Notes: a model not told the origin generated them from the letters alone. A DNA stretch of 64,000 nucleotides from Streptomyces globisporus (GCA_014649555.1 BMTG01000016.1:62001-126000); one strand, 5' to 3'. Positions 26,155-34,886 are shown, counted from the stretch's first letter. Numbers and translations are program-made.

Positions 26155-27332
26155 TGCGCTTCGCGGGCCTGCCGGCGCGGCTGCGCGGGCCGTGGGCCGT
26201 CGATCTGTGGATCACTCTCGCGGTGCAGGCGGCGGTGACCATGCCGTTCGTCGTGCCGCGCGCGCCGGACCTGCCGGAGGCGACCTGGGGCACGTACGGA
26301 CTGACGACCCTGACCGTGCTGCCGCTGGTCGCGCGGCGGCACGCGCCGGTCACCGTCCTGCTGGCGACCCTCGCGGCCGGCGCGCTGTACACGCTGGCCG
26401 TCGACGGTCCGGGCCAGCCGCTGCCGTACGCCGGTCTCGTGACCTTCTACACGGTGGCCGAGCTGTCGCCGCCCCGCGCTCGGCTGGCCGTCGCGGTGCT
26501 GGTCGGCGCTGCGGTGTTCCCGTCGGTGGCGTGGAACACGGGTGAGGCCCGGGAGCTGCTGTTCTCGCTCTTCGTGTTCGGCGCCGCGTACGCCTTCGGG
26601 CGGCTCAGCCACACCCGTAAGGCCTCTGTGGCGGCGGTGGAGGACCGGGCACGCCAGGCGGAGCTGGGCCGGCGGATCGAGGCGGAGCGGGCCGCGGCGC
26701 GCGAACGGGCCCGGATCGCACGGGAGATGCACGACATCCTCTCGCACGCGGTGAGCCTGATGATCGTGCAGGCGGAGGCCGGTCCGGTGGCGGTCCGCGC
26801 CACCCCCGAGCGTGCGGAAGCCGCGTTCGAGGCGATCTCCGAGACGGGCCGGGACGCGATGGTGCAGTTGCGCCGGATGCTCGGGGTGCTGCGCGAGGAC
26901 GGCCCCGGGCAGGTGGCCGCGCCCCGTTCGCCGCAGCCGGGGCCCGCGGAGCTGCCGGCCCTGCTGGCACGGGTGCGCGGGGGTGGCCCGGAGGTCGCCT
27001 TCACGACGACCGGGCCGGTCCGGGCACTGCCGCCGGACACCGGGGCGACGGTGTACCGGATCGTGCAGGAGGCGCTGACGAACGTCGTCAAGCATGCGCG
27101 GGCCGACCGCGTGGACGTGGACATGGAATACGGGGAGCGGGAGTTGACGATCACGGTGCGGGACGACGGGCAGGGGCCCGGAACCACCCAGGGGCTCGGG
27201 CTGATCGGGATCCGGGAGCGGGCCGCCGCGCACGGCGGCACCGTGCGGGCCGGTGGAGGCCCCGGCGGCCGGGGCTTCGAGCTGGTCGTCGGGCTGCCGC
27301 TCACGCCTGGGGCGGAAGGGGTGCGGGCATGA
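26154..27332 (+). CDS. two-component sensor histidine kinase, NarL/LiaS-type (HisKA_3)
   Basis: A 392-residue membrane kinase. About four or five transmembrane segments (residues 15-150) with short loops and no large sensor domain, then a coiled stretch, the HisKA_3 box REMHDILSHAVSLM with phospho-acceptor His193, and an HATPase_c domain with VYRIVQEALTNVVKHA, VRDDGQG and GLIGIRERA. It phosphorylates the response regulator encoded by the overlapping next gene (ATGA overlap). The signal is unknown. Confidence 0.88.
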   Translation: MRFAGLPARLRGPWAVDLWITLAVQAAVTMPFVVPRAPDLPEATWGTYGLTTLTVLPLVARRHAPVTVLLATLAAGALYTLAVDGPGQPLPYAGLVTFYTVAELSPPRARLAVAVLVGAAVFPSVAWNTGEARELLFSLFVFGAAYAFGRLSHTRKASVAAVEDRARQAELGRRIEAERAAARERARIAREMHDILSHAVSLMIVQAEAGPVAVRATPERAEAAFEAISETGRDAMVQLRRMLGVLREDGPGQVAAPRSPQPGPAELPALLARVRGGGPEVAFTTTGPVRALPPDTGATVYRIVQEALTNVVKHARADRVDVDMEYGERELTITVRDDGQGPGTTQGLGLIGIRERAAAHGGTVRAGGGPGGRGFELVVGLPLTPGAEGVRA

Positions 27333-28057
27333 CGATCCGGGTGGTCGTGGCCGACGACCAGGAGCTGGTGCGCAGCGGCTTCGCGATGATCCTGGACGCC
27401 CAGCCCGGCATCGAGGTGGTGGCCGAGGCGGGGGACGGTGCGCAGGCGGTGGCGGCGGTGGGCCGGCTCGGGGCGGACATCGCGCTGCTGGACATCCGGA
27501 TGCCGGTGCTGGACGGCATCGTGGCGTGCCGGGAGATCGCCGCCGCGGGGTCCTGCCGGACGATCATGCTGACCACGTTCGACGCGGACGAGTACGTGTA
27601 CGAAGCTCTGCACGCGGGCGCGAGCGGCTTCCTGCTCAAGGATGTGCGGCGGGACGATCTGGTGCACGCGGTGAGGGTGGTGGCCGCCGGGGAGTCGCTG
27701 GTCGCCCCGTCGGTGGCCCGGCGGCTGATCGCCGAGTACACCGCGCGCCCGGCGGGCCGGCCCGCGCCGTCGGCCGGCCGGCTGGAGGCCCTGACCGCCC
27801 GGGAGCGGGAGACCCTGCTGCACCTGGCGCGGGGCCTGTCCAACGCGGAGATCGCGGCGGCCCTCGTGGTGAGCGAGCACACGGTGAAGACCCATGTGGG
27901 CAACGTGCTGTCCAAGCTGGGGCTGCGCGACCGCATCCAGGCCGTCATCTGCGCCTACGAGACCGGGTTGGTGGCTCCCTCGGACGGGGGAGTTACCGGC
28001 GCGCCCTCCCCCGGGCGCGGGAGCCGCACCCCCGCCGAGGACCGCCCGGGCGGGTGA
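27329..28057 (+). CDS. NarL/FixJ family response regulator
   Basis: A 242-residue regulator. The receiver domain has the acidic pocket VVADDQ, phospho-acceptor Asp55 in LLDIRMP, MLTTFDADEY and the lysine in FLLKDV. The C-terminal LuxR-type helix-turn-helix reads LTARERETLLHLARGLSN and ends VKTHVGNVLSKLGLRDRIQ. The partner kinase overlaps upstream. The 20-residue Pro/Gly tail after the HTH is unusual but minor. A perfect inverted repeat 26 bases past its stop could be a target or a terminator. Confidence 0.88.
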   Translation: MTIRVVVADDQELVRSGFAMILDAQPGIEVVAEAGDGAQAVAAVGRLGADIALLDIRMPVLDGIVACREIAAAGSCRTIMLTTFDADEYVYEALHAGASGFLLKDVRRDDLVHAVRVVAAGESLVAPSVARRLIAEYTARPAGRPAPSAGRLEALTARERETLLHLARGLSNAEIAAALVVSEHTVKTHVGNVLSKLGLRDRIQAVICAYETGLVAPSDGGVTGAPSPGRGSRTPAEDRPGG

Positions 28058-28082
28058 TCCGCCGGGGCGGCCGTGCCAACAG

Positions 28083-28114
28083 GATGAAGTCGAGACGCAG
28101 TTGACGACTTCATC
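28083..28114 (+). promoter_or_regulatory. perfect 10-base inverted repeat before the serine hydrolase gene
   Basis: GATGAAGTCG (28083-28092) and CGACTTCATC (28105-28114) with a 12-base spacer. It lies 16 bases before the GTG start, in the 73-base gap after the response regulator. Low GC for the region makes an operator more likely than a terminator. Confidence 0.5.
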
Positions 28115-28130
28115 TTTCTCGGAGGCCCCG

Positions 28131-29345
28131 GTGAACAGATCTGTCCGCACGCTCCTGGCAACCGCTCTGGTCCTCTGCATCGCCGGCGGGACCGCCGGCC
28201 CCGTCTCCGCGAACGCCCCGGCCGACCGCGCTCCGGGCTCCCGTCCGGCGGCGCCCGGGGCGCCCCGGTCCCAGGACGCTCCGGATGCCCGGGCCCTGAG
28301 CGCCGCGATCGCCGGGCTGCCGCGCCAGGACGCCGTCGCGGCGCTCGTAAGGGTCGGCGGCAGCGCCGGATCATGGCGGGGCAGCGCCGGGCTGCATGAT
28401 CTGCCCTCGGGCCGGCCGGCGGATCCGGCGGCCCGCTTCCGCGCGGGATCGGTGACCAAGGTGTTCACGGCGGCCGCGGTGCTGCAACTGGCGGGCGAGC
28501 GGAAGCTGTCCCTGGACCGCACCGCCCGGCACTATCTGCCGGACCTGATCCCGGCCTCGTACGGGGAGGTGACCGTACGCCAGTTGCTCGACCACACCAG
28601 CGGCATCCCCGCGGCGGATCTTCCGGGCACGAACCCGGAGGAGTGGTACGCGCACCGCTTCGACGTCCACACGCCGCGAGCCATGGTGGCCTCCGCGACG
28701 GCGAAGGAGCGGGAGTTCGCGCCGGGCTCCAGCCAGCACTACCTCAACATCAACTACACGGTGCTGGGGCTGCTGGTCGAGCGCGTCACCGGGCACACCT
28801 ACGAGCGGGAGGTCGCGGACCGGATCCTGCGCCCGCTCGACCTGCGGTCCACGTACTTCCCCGGTGCCGACCCCGGGATCCGCGGCCCGCACAACCGCGG
28901 CTACCAGGTCTTCGCTGCGCCGGGCGGAGGTGTCGAGCTGCGGGATGTCACGGTGTGGGGGCCGACCGACGGGTGGGCGGCCGGGGACATCATCTCGACC
29001 ACCGCCGATCTGGGGCGCTTCACCACCGCCCTGTTCGGCGGGCGAGTGGTGCGCGGGCCGCTCCTGGAGGAGATGTTCACGCTGCCCGACGCGTCGGTGC
29101 GCACCTACGGTTCCGGGAAACCGGCGCAGTTCAGCGCCGGTCTCTCGGTGCTCACCCTGGGCGGCCGCCAGGTGTGGGGCAAGTCCGGCGGCCGCTGGGG
29201 GTACAACACGGCGGTGGCGGCCACGCGCGACCTCTCCCGGACGCTGGTCTACAGCGTCGGCGCGACGGACGCGAAGGGGAAGGACGCCAACGCCACGGCG
29301 ATGGGCATCGCGGTGGCCGCCTTCGGCCCGCCGCCCGCGGCCTGA
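28131..29345 (+). CDS. secreted serine hydrolase, beta-lactamase/DD-carboxypeptidase fold
   Basis: A 404-residue exported enzyme with an N-terminal signal peptide (RTLLATALVLCIAGGTAGPVSANA). Penicillin-binding fold motifs: FRAGSVTKVFT (SxxK, nucleophile Ser), QHYLNINYTVLG (YxN) and WGKSGGRWGYN (KSG/HxG position). This is class C beta-lactamase or DD-peptidase-like, as in the R61 enzyme group. A wall peptidase or esterase role is likely, the exact substrate unknown. The GTG at 28131 follows GGAGG. It lies directly after the two-component genes and may be controlled by them. Confidence 0.85.
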   Translation: MNRSVRTLLATALVLCIAGGTAGPVSANAPADRAPGSRPAAPGAPRSQDAPDARALSAAIAGLPRQDAVAALVRVGGSAGSWRGSAGLHDLPSGRPADPAARFRAGSVTKVFTAAAVLQLAGERKLSLDRTARHYLPDLIPASYGEVTVRQLLDHTSGIPAADLPGTNPEEWYAHRFDVHTPRAMVASATAKEREFAPGSSQHYLNINYTVLGLLVERVTGHTYEREVADRILRPLDLRSTYFPGADPGIRGPHNRGYQVFAAPGGGVELRDVTVWGPTDGWAAGDIISTTADLGRFTTALFGGRVVRGPLLEEMFTLPDASVRTYGSGKPAQFSAGLSVLTLGGRQVWGKSGGRWGYNTAVAATRDLSRTLVYSVGATDAKGKDANATAMGIAVAAFGPPPAA

Positions 29346-29352
29346 CCCGGGC

Positions 29353-29431
29353 GGTCACCAGGAGGGCGCGACGGCCGCCGGAAGGGTGCGGACGGTCACC
29401 GGGAGGGCGCCGAAGGTCACCGGGAGGGGCT
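29353..29431. repeat. three direct copies of a GGTCACC-GGAGGG motif
   Basis: Copies begin at 29353, 29394 and 29415, each about 16 bases (GGTCACCGGGAGGG with one change in copy 1), spaced 41 and 21 bases. They fill the 85-base gap between two convergent genes. Confidence 0.55.
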
Positions 29432-29976
29432 CAGGCGCCCGCCGGAACGGCCGGCGGGTTCACGGCGGTCGCTGCCCGCTCCAGCACCTCCAGCCGCTTG
29501 ATCATGCGGCGGACGATCAGCAGCGGGATGACGCCGAAGACTCCGAAGGACATGTCGATCACGGTCCACCAGAACGGGATGTCGCGGATCGGGCCGCAGA
29601 TCAGGGCGAGCGGGATGATCCCGGCGCAGGCGATCATGCCGAACTCGATGACCCAGATGTTGCGGACCGGGTCGCGGTAGGGGCCGTAGAAGGCGACCGC
29701 GATGACCAGGTGGGCGAAGGCCAGCCAGTCGGTGCCGTACAGCATGAAGGGCTGCTCGCGCTCGATGGTGTCGAGCCCTTCGCGGACCCGGGTGATCCAC
29801 TCCATCAGACCGGGGAAGTGCTCGGGGACCGGGGAGGCGGAGGCGCTCAGCAGGTCCTCCGTCCAGCGGAGTTCGGTGACGAGCGGGAAAGCCGTGAGCC
29901 CGCTCAGCACCAGACAGACGATGAAGAAGACCAGCCACCTGCGTATCCCCCGGGTGAGGGACTGTCTTTCGCTCAT
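29431..29976 (-). CDS. four-helix membrane protein of unknown function
   Basis: A 181-residue protein with four predicted transmembrane helices, near residues 14-34, 84-100, 110-128 and 135-155. The first is preceded by a positive N-terminus and followed by a roughly 45-residue loop. Conserved-looking segments are FMLYGTDWLAFAHLVIAVAF and DPVRNIWVIEFGMIACA. I do not recognise an enzyme motif. Start ATG 29976. It lies 54 bases from the potD-like gene on the same strand, downstream of it, so it may share that transcript. Confidence 0.72.
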   Translation of the reverse strand: MSERQSLTRGIRRWLVFFIVCLVLSGLTAFPLVTELRWTEDLLSASASPVPEHFPGLMEWITRVREGLDTIEREQPFMLYGTDWLAFAHLVIAVAFYGPYRDPVRNIWVIEFGMIACAGIIPLALICGPIRDIPFWWTVIDMSFGVFGVIPLLIVRRMIKRLEVLERAATAVNPPAVPAGA

Positions 29977-30030
29977 ATCCGCAGCGTACGCCCGTGTTTA
30001 CCGCCCCTTTACGGCACCCCTGCTATCGCT

Positions 30031-31194
30031 TCACAAGCCGACGATGCCGTTCCACTTCTTGGCGAAGTCCATCCGTTCCTCGGAGGTGATGTCGCGGGCG
30101 ATGGCGAGCCGTTCGCGCATCGCGTCGTCGGGGAAGATCAGGGGATCCTCGGCGAGTGCGGCCGTCTCCTCGTCCTTGGCGGAGGCGAGGACGTCACGGG
30201 CGGCGGGGACCGGGCAGACGTAGTTGACCCAGGCGGCGAGTTCGGCGGCGACCTCGGGTTCGTAGTAGTGGTCCACCAGCTTCTCGGCGTTGCGCTTGTG
30301 GCGGGCGAGGTTGGGGATCATCAGGGACTCGGCCCACAGTTCGGCGCCCTCCTCGGGGACGACGAACTCGATGTCCGGGTTGTCGGCCTGGAGCTGGATG
30401 ACGTCGCCGGAGTAGGCCTGGCAGGCGAGCACATCGCCGGTGGCGAGGTCCTTGATGTAGTCGTTGCCGGTGAAGCGGCGGATGTGCTTCGAGCGGACCC
30501 GCTTCTCGACCTGTTCGCACATCGTGTGGAAGTCGTCGGCCGTCCAGCGGGTGATGTCGACGCCGTTGCCCTGCATCAGCAGCGCGAACGACTCGTCGAG
30601 CCCGGAGAGCAGGGTGACCCGGCCGCGCAGGTCGTCGGCCCACAGGTCGCCCGTGGACCGGATCTCGCGGCCGAGCTTCTTGCGGTTGTACGCGATGCCG
30701 GTGATGCCGGACTGCCAGGGGACGCTGTGGCGGCGCCCCTCGTCGAAGGCGGGGGTGCGCAGTTGGGGGTCGAGGTACTTGGCGACGTTGGGCTGTTTCG
30801 CCCGGTCCATCTCCTGGACCCAGCCGAGCCGGACGAAGCGGGCGGCCATCCAGTCGCTGATGACGATCAGGTCCCGGCCGGTCTGCTGGTGGTTCATCAG
30901 AGCGGGGCTGATCTTCCCGAAGAACTCGTCGTTGTCGTTGATCTCCTCGGTGTACGTCACGGAGATCCCGGTCCGCTTCGAGAAGGCGTCCAGGGTGGGG
31001 CGCTTCGACTCGTCCTCGTCGTCGGTGTCGATGTAGAGCGGCCAGTTGGCGAAGTGCAGGGTGTGGTCGGTGGCCGAACTGTCGTGTCCGGCACGGTCCC
31101 CCGGCTCGACGAACGCCGCGGGCACCCCGCAGCCGGCCAGGGTGGCGCCGGCCGCTCCCGCCCCGAGGGCGCGCAGCAGGGAACGGCGGGACAT
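30031..31194 (-). CDS. second PotD-like polyamine-binding lipoprotein, orphan
   Basis: A 387-residue lipoprotein closely related to the PotD at 18969-20216. It shares NWPLYID-type and DVIQLQADNPDIEFVVP segments, RRFTGNDY, and a final YYEPEVAAELAAWVNYVCPV stretch. Tat-like signal MSRRSLLRALGAGAAG and lipobox TLAGC with Cys22. The ATG at 31194 follows AGGAAG. No permease or ATPase gene is next to it, so it may feed PotABC with another ligand or act as a sensor. It lies 167 bases behind an aminoaldehyde dehydrogenase gene, after a terminator-like hairpin. Confidence 0.85.
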   Translation of the reverse strand: MSRRSLLRALGAGAAGATLAGCGVPAAFVEPGDRAGHDSSATDHTLHFANWPLYIDTDDEDESKRPTLDAFSKRTGISVTYTEEINDNDEFFGKISPALMNHQQTGRDLIVISDWMAARFVRLGWVQEMDRAKQPNVAKYLDPQLRTPAFDEGRRHSVPWQSGITGIAYNRKKLGREIRSTGDLWADDLRGRVTLLSGLDESFALLMQGNGVDITRWTADDFHTMCEQVEKRVRSKHIRRFTGNDYIKDLATGDVLACQAYSGDVIQLQADNPDIEFVVPEEGAELWAESLMIPNLARHKRNAEKLVDHYYEPEVAAELAAWVNYVCPVPAARDVLASAKDEETAALAEDPLIFPDDAMRERLAIARDITSEERMDFAKKWNGIVGL

Positions 31195-31310
31195 GGGGTT
31201 CTTCCTGATCGCTCGCACCCGCGCAGAATGCCGGTCGGCGCTCGCGCGGGCAATGGACCAAGCGTCCAGCGGGGCGGGCCCGCCCCGCACACCTTGTCCA
31301 GACACGCGGA

Positions 31311-31336
31311 CGGCCCCGGGCCGGAGCCCGGGGCCG
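31311..31336 (-). terminator. hairpin after the second aminoaldehyde dehydrogenase gene
   Basis: CGGCCCCGGGC (31311-31321) pairs with GCCCGGGGCCG (31326-31336) around CGGA, 25 bases past the dehydrogenase stop. Confidence 0.65.
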
Positions 31337-31361
31337 CAGGACCGCGACGACGATTCCAGGA

Positions 31362-32801
31362 TCAGTCCTCGATGGACGTCATGACGTGCTTGATGCGGGT
31401 GTAGTCCTCGAAGCCGTACGCGGAGAGGTCCTTGCCGTAACCGGACTTCTTGAACCCGCCGTGCGGCATCTCGGCGACCAGCGGGATGTGGGTGTTGATC
31501 CACACGCAGCCGAAGTCGAGGTTCTTGGACATGCGCATGGCGCGGGCGTGGTTCTGCGTCCAGACCGAGGAGGCGAGCGCGTACTCGACGCCGTTGGCGT
31601 AGGTGACGGCCTGGTCCTCGTCGGTGAAGGACTGGACGGTGATGACGGGGCCGAAGACCTCGTTCTGGATGATCTCGTCGTCCTGCTTCAGGCCGGAGAC
31701 GACGGTCGGGGCGTAGAAGTAGCCCTTGTCGCCGACCCGGTGGCCGCCCGCCTCGACCTTGGCGTGGGCGGGGAGCCGCTCGATGAAGCCGCTGACCTGC
31801 TTCAGCTGGTTGGCGTTGTTGAGCGGGCCGTACGCCACGTCCTCGTCGTCCGGCTGCCCGGTCTTCGTGTCGGCGGCGGCCTTGGCGAGCGCGGTGACGA
31901 ACTCGTCGTGGATCGACTCGTGGACCAGGACGCGGGTGGCGGCCGTACAGTCCTGGCCCGCGTTGAAGAAGCCCGCCTCGGAGACGCCCGAGACCGTCTT
32001 GGCGATGTCGGCGTCCTCGAAGACCACGACGGGCGCCTTGCCGCCGAGCTCCAGGTGGACGCGCTTGACGTCCTTGGCGGCGGACTCGGCGACCTGCATG
32101 CCGGCCCGTACCGAACCGGTGATGGAGGCCATCGCCGGGGTCGGGTGCTCGACCATGGCGCGGCCGGTGTCCCGGTCGCCGCACAGGACGTTGAAGACGC
32201 CCTTGGGCAGGATCTGCCCGATGATCTCGGCCATGAGGACCGTCGACGCCGGGGTGGTGTCGGACGGCTTGATGACAACCGTGTTGCCCGCGGCGAGCGC
32301 CGGGGCGAACTTCCATACGGCCATCATCATCGGGTAGTTCCACGGCGCGACCTGGGCGCAGACGCCGACCGGCTCACGGCGGATGATGGAGGTCAGGCCC
32401 TCCATGTACTCGCCGGCCGAGCGGCCTTCCAGCAGCCGGGCGGCCCCCGCGAAGAAGCGGATCTGGTCCACCATGGGCGGGATCTCTTCGCTGCGGGTGA
32501 GGCCGAGCGGCTTGCCGGTGTTCTCCGACTCGGCGGCGATCAGGTCCTCGGCCCGCTCCTCGAAGGCGTCCGCGATCTTGAGCAGGGCCTTCTGGCGCTC
32601 GGCGGGCGTGGTGTCGCGCCAGGCGGGGAAGGCCGCCGCTGCGGCCTCCATGGCGGCATCGACGTCGGCCTGGCCCGAGAGCGGCGAGGTTGCGTAGACC
32701 TCTTCCGTCACCGGGCTGACCACATCGATGGTCCGCCCGTCCGCGGCGTCCCGGAACTCTCCGTTGATGTAGTTGCGCAGACGGCGCACCTCGGTGGTCA
32801 C
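31362..32801 (-). CDS. gamma-aminobutyraldehyde dehydrogenase-type ALDH
   Basis: A 479-residue ALDH with catalytic Cys285 in NAGQDCTAATR and general base in VHLELGGKAPVVV, plus APWNYPMMMAVWKFAPAL. It is close to the enzyme at 20291-21805 but clearly distinct. It likely oxidises 4-aminobutanal or a gamma-glutamylated aldehyde to GABA or glutamyl-GABA, matching the divergent aminotransferase which would make such an aldehyde. The GTG at 32801 follows AGGAGG at 7-base spacing. The 177-base divergent gap to the Lrp-type regulator should hold both promoters. Confidence 0.87.
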   Translation of the reverse strand: MTTEVRRLRNYINGEFRDAADGRTIDVVSPVTEEVYATSPLSGQADVDAAMEAAAAAFPAWRDTTPAERQKALLKIADAFEERAEDLIAAESENTGKPLGLTRSEEIPPMVDQIRFFAGAARLLEGRSAGEYMEGLTSIIRREPVGVCAQVAPWNYPMMMAVWKFAPALAAGNTVVIKPSDTTPASTVLMAEIIGQILPKGVFNVLCGDRDTGRAMVEHPTPAMASITGSVRAGMQVAESAAKDVKRVHLELGGKAPVVVFEDADIAKTVSGVSEAGFFNAGQDCTAATRVLVHESIHDEFVTALAKAAADTKTGQPDDEDVAYGPLNNANQLKQVSGFIERLPAHAKVEAGGHRVGDKGYFYAPTVVSGLKQDDEIIQNEVFGPVITVQSFTDEDQAVTYANGVEYALASSVWTQNHARAMRMSKNLDFGCVWINTHIPLVAEMPHGGFKKSGYGKDLSAYGFEDYTRIKHVMTSIED

Positions 32802-32978
32802 AACCACCCCTCCTGTCGGCTGTCCGATGGGTGAGACATCCACCCTAATCGCTTGGGCGACGCTTTCGACATACCCAACCGCCCCCAACTTCGGATTCAG
32901 TCGGTTCCGAGCACTCACTCAACGAATTTCATCGCTCCGGGGTTGCGAGACAGACGAGGAGCGGTGCATGGTGGGTGC

Positions 32979-33470
32979 GTGGCCAGTCGCAGCGCAGACT
33001 CCAGGACAGGGAACGGATCACCGTCGACGGTCGATGCCGTCTCCCTCGCAATCATCGAGCAGCTCCAGGAGGACGGACGGCGTCCGTACGCCGCGATCGG
33101 CAAGGCCGTGGGCCTCTCCGAAGCGGCTGTTCGCCAGCGCGTCCAGAAGCTGCTCGACCAGGGCGTGATGCAGATCGTCGCCGTCACGGACCCGCTCACC
33201 GTGGGATTCCGGCGCCAGGCGATGGTCGGCATCAACGTCGAGGGCGACCTCGATCCGGTGGCCGAAGCCCTGTCGGCCATGGCCGAGTGCGAGTACGTGG
33301 TCATGACCGCGGGCTCCTTCGACCTGATGGTGGAGATCGTCTGCGAGGACGACGACCACCTGCTGGAGACGATCAACAAACGCATCCGGACCCTTCCCGG
33401 CGTGCGCTCCACCGAGAGCTTCGTTTATCTGAAGCTCAAGAAGCAGACCTATATGTGGGGAACCCGATAG
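32979..33470 (+). CDS. Lrp/AsnC family transcriptional regulator of the polyamine cluster
   Basis: About 163 residues. N-terminal winged HTH LSEAAVRQRVQKLLDQGVM, then the RAM ligand-binding domain (VGINVEGDLDPVAEAL, VVMTAGSFDLMVEIVCED). Such proteins form octamers that sense amino acids or amines. It is divergent from an aminoaldehyde dehydrogenase and translationally linked to the aminotransferase, starting a two-gene operon. It most likely senses an intermediate and controls both sides. The GTG at 32979 is chosen by N-terminal likeness to relatives. A GTG at 32964 is possible, and neither has ideal spacing from AGGAG at 32957. Confidence 0.83.
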   Translation: MASRSADSRTGNGSPSTVDAVSLAIIEQLQEDGRRPYAAIGKAVGLSEAAVRQRVQKLLDQGVMQIVAVTDPLTVGFRRQAMVGINVEGDLDPVAEALSAMAECEYVVMTAGSFDLMVEIVCEDDDHLLETINKRIRTLPGVRSTESFVYLKLKKQTYMWGTR

Positions 33471-33472
33471 CC

Positions 33473-34834
33473 GTGAGCAAGGACCTCAGCCGAACCGCGT
33501 ACGACCACCTGTGGATGCACTTCACCCGCATGTCGGACTACGAGAACGCGCCCGTTCCCACCATCGTGCGTGGCGAGGGAACGTACATCTTCGACGACAA
33601 GGGCAAGCGCTACCTGGACGGCCTCTCCGGCCTGTTCGTGGTCAACGCCGGTCACGGTCGTCACGAGCTCGCCGAGACGGCGTACAAGCAGGGCCAGGAG
33701 CTCGCCTTCTTCCCGGTGTGGTCCTACGCCCACCCGAAGGCCGTCGAGCTGGCCGAGCGGCTCGCCGACTACGCCCCGGGCGACCTCAACAAGGTCTTCT
33801 TCACCACCGGTGGCGGCGAGGCCGTCGAGACCGCCTGGAAGCTGGCCAAGCAGTACTTCAAGCTGAAGGGCCAGCCGACCAAGTACAAGGTCATCTCGCG
33901 TGCGGTCGCCTATCACGGCACCCCGCAGGGCGCGCTGTCCATCACCGGCCTCCCGGCCCTGAAGGCCCCCTTCGAGCCGCTGGTCCCCGGCGCGCACAAG
34001 GTGCCGAACACCAACATCTACCGCGCCCCGCTCTTCGGCGACGACCCGGAGGCCTTCGGCCGCTGGGCCGCCGACCAGATCGAGCAGGAGATCCTCTTCG
34101 AGGGCCCCGAGACCGTCGCGGCCGTCTTCCTGGAGCCCGTACAGAACGCGGGCGGCTGCTTCCCGCCCCCGCCCGGCTACTTCCAGCGGGTCCGCGAGAT
34201 CTGCGACAAGTACGACGTGCTGCTCGTCTCCGACGAGGTCATCTGCGCCTTCGGCCGGCTCGGCACGATCTTCGCCTGCGACAAGTTCGGCTACGTACCG
34301 GACATGATCACCTGCGCCAAGGGCATGACCTCGGGCTACTCCCCGATCGGCGCCTGCATCGTCTCGGACCGGATCGCGGAGCCGTTCTACGAGGGCGGCA
34401 ACACCTTCCTGCACGGCTACACCTTCGGCGGCCACCCGGTCTCCGCGGCCGTGGGCCTCGCCAACCTCGACATCTTCGAGCGCGAGAACCTCACCCAGCA
34501 CGTACTCGACAACGAGAACGCGTTCCTGACGACGCTCCAGAAGCTGCACGACCTGCCGATCGTCGGCGACGTCCGCGGCAACGGGTACTTCTACGGCATC
34601 GAGCTGGTGAAGGACAAGGCGACCAAGGAGACGTTCACCGACGAGGAGACCGAGCGCGTCCTGTACGGCTTCCTCTCCAAGGCGCTGTTCGAGAACGGCC
34701 TGTACTGCCGGGCCGACGACCGAGGCGACCCGGTCATCCAGCTCGCGCCGCCGCTGATCTCCGACCAGTCGACGTTCGACGAGATCGAGGGCATCCTGCG
34801 GTCCGTCCTCACGGAGGCGTGGACGAAGCTCTGA
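33473..34834 (+). CDS. class III omega-aminotransferase, polyamine/putrescine aminotransferase candidate
   Basis: A 453-residue PLP enzyme with the lysine Lys283 in TCAKGMTSGYSPIGA, ligand segments FTTGGGEAVETAWKLAK and LLVSDEVICAFGRLG, and GYTFGGHPVSAAV. It resembles SpuC/YgjG-like polyamine:pyruvate or putrescine aminotransferases that make 4-aminobutanal. The GTG start is 3 bases past the regulator stop, so it is coupled to it. A 23-base hairpin follows. The product would be the substrate of the divergent dehydrogenase and then gabT. Confidence 0.85.
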   Translation: MSKDLSRTAYDHLWMHFTRMSDYENAPVPTIVRGEGTYIFDDKGKRYLDGLSGLFVVNAGHGRHELAETAYKQGQELAFFPVWSYAHPKAVELAERLADYAPGDLNKVFFTTGGGEAVETAWKLAKQYFKLKGQPTKYKVISRAVAYHGTPQGALSITGLPALKAPFEPLVPGAHKVPNTNIYRAPLFGDDPEAFGRWAADQIEQEILFEGPETVAAVFLEPVQNAGGCFPPPPGYFQRVREICDKYDVLLVSDEVICAFGRLGTIFACDKFGYVPDMITCAKGMTSGYSPIGACIVSDRIAEPFYEGGNTFLHGYTFGGHPVSAAVGLANLDIFERENLTQHVLDNENAFLTTLQKLHDLPIVGDVRGNGYFYGIELVKDKATKETFTDEETERVLYGFLSKALFENGLYCRADDRGDPVIQLAPPLISDQSTFDEIEGILRSVLTEAWTKL

Positions 34835-34886
34835 CCGCCACCAGGTCCCCCGGCCGATAGCCGCCCAGCGGTCATTTCATCGGTCC

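Noticed and set aside
29353-29431. Possible attachment site or CRISPR remnant
   Set aside because: Copies are short and unevenly spaced, with no integrase or cas gene nearby.
28864-31404. 846-codon plus-strand open frame opposite the membrane protein and second PotD genes
   Set aside because: Composition is typical of antisense shadow, and both strands' real genes have signal peptide, lipobox or membrane patterns.
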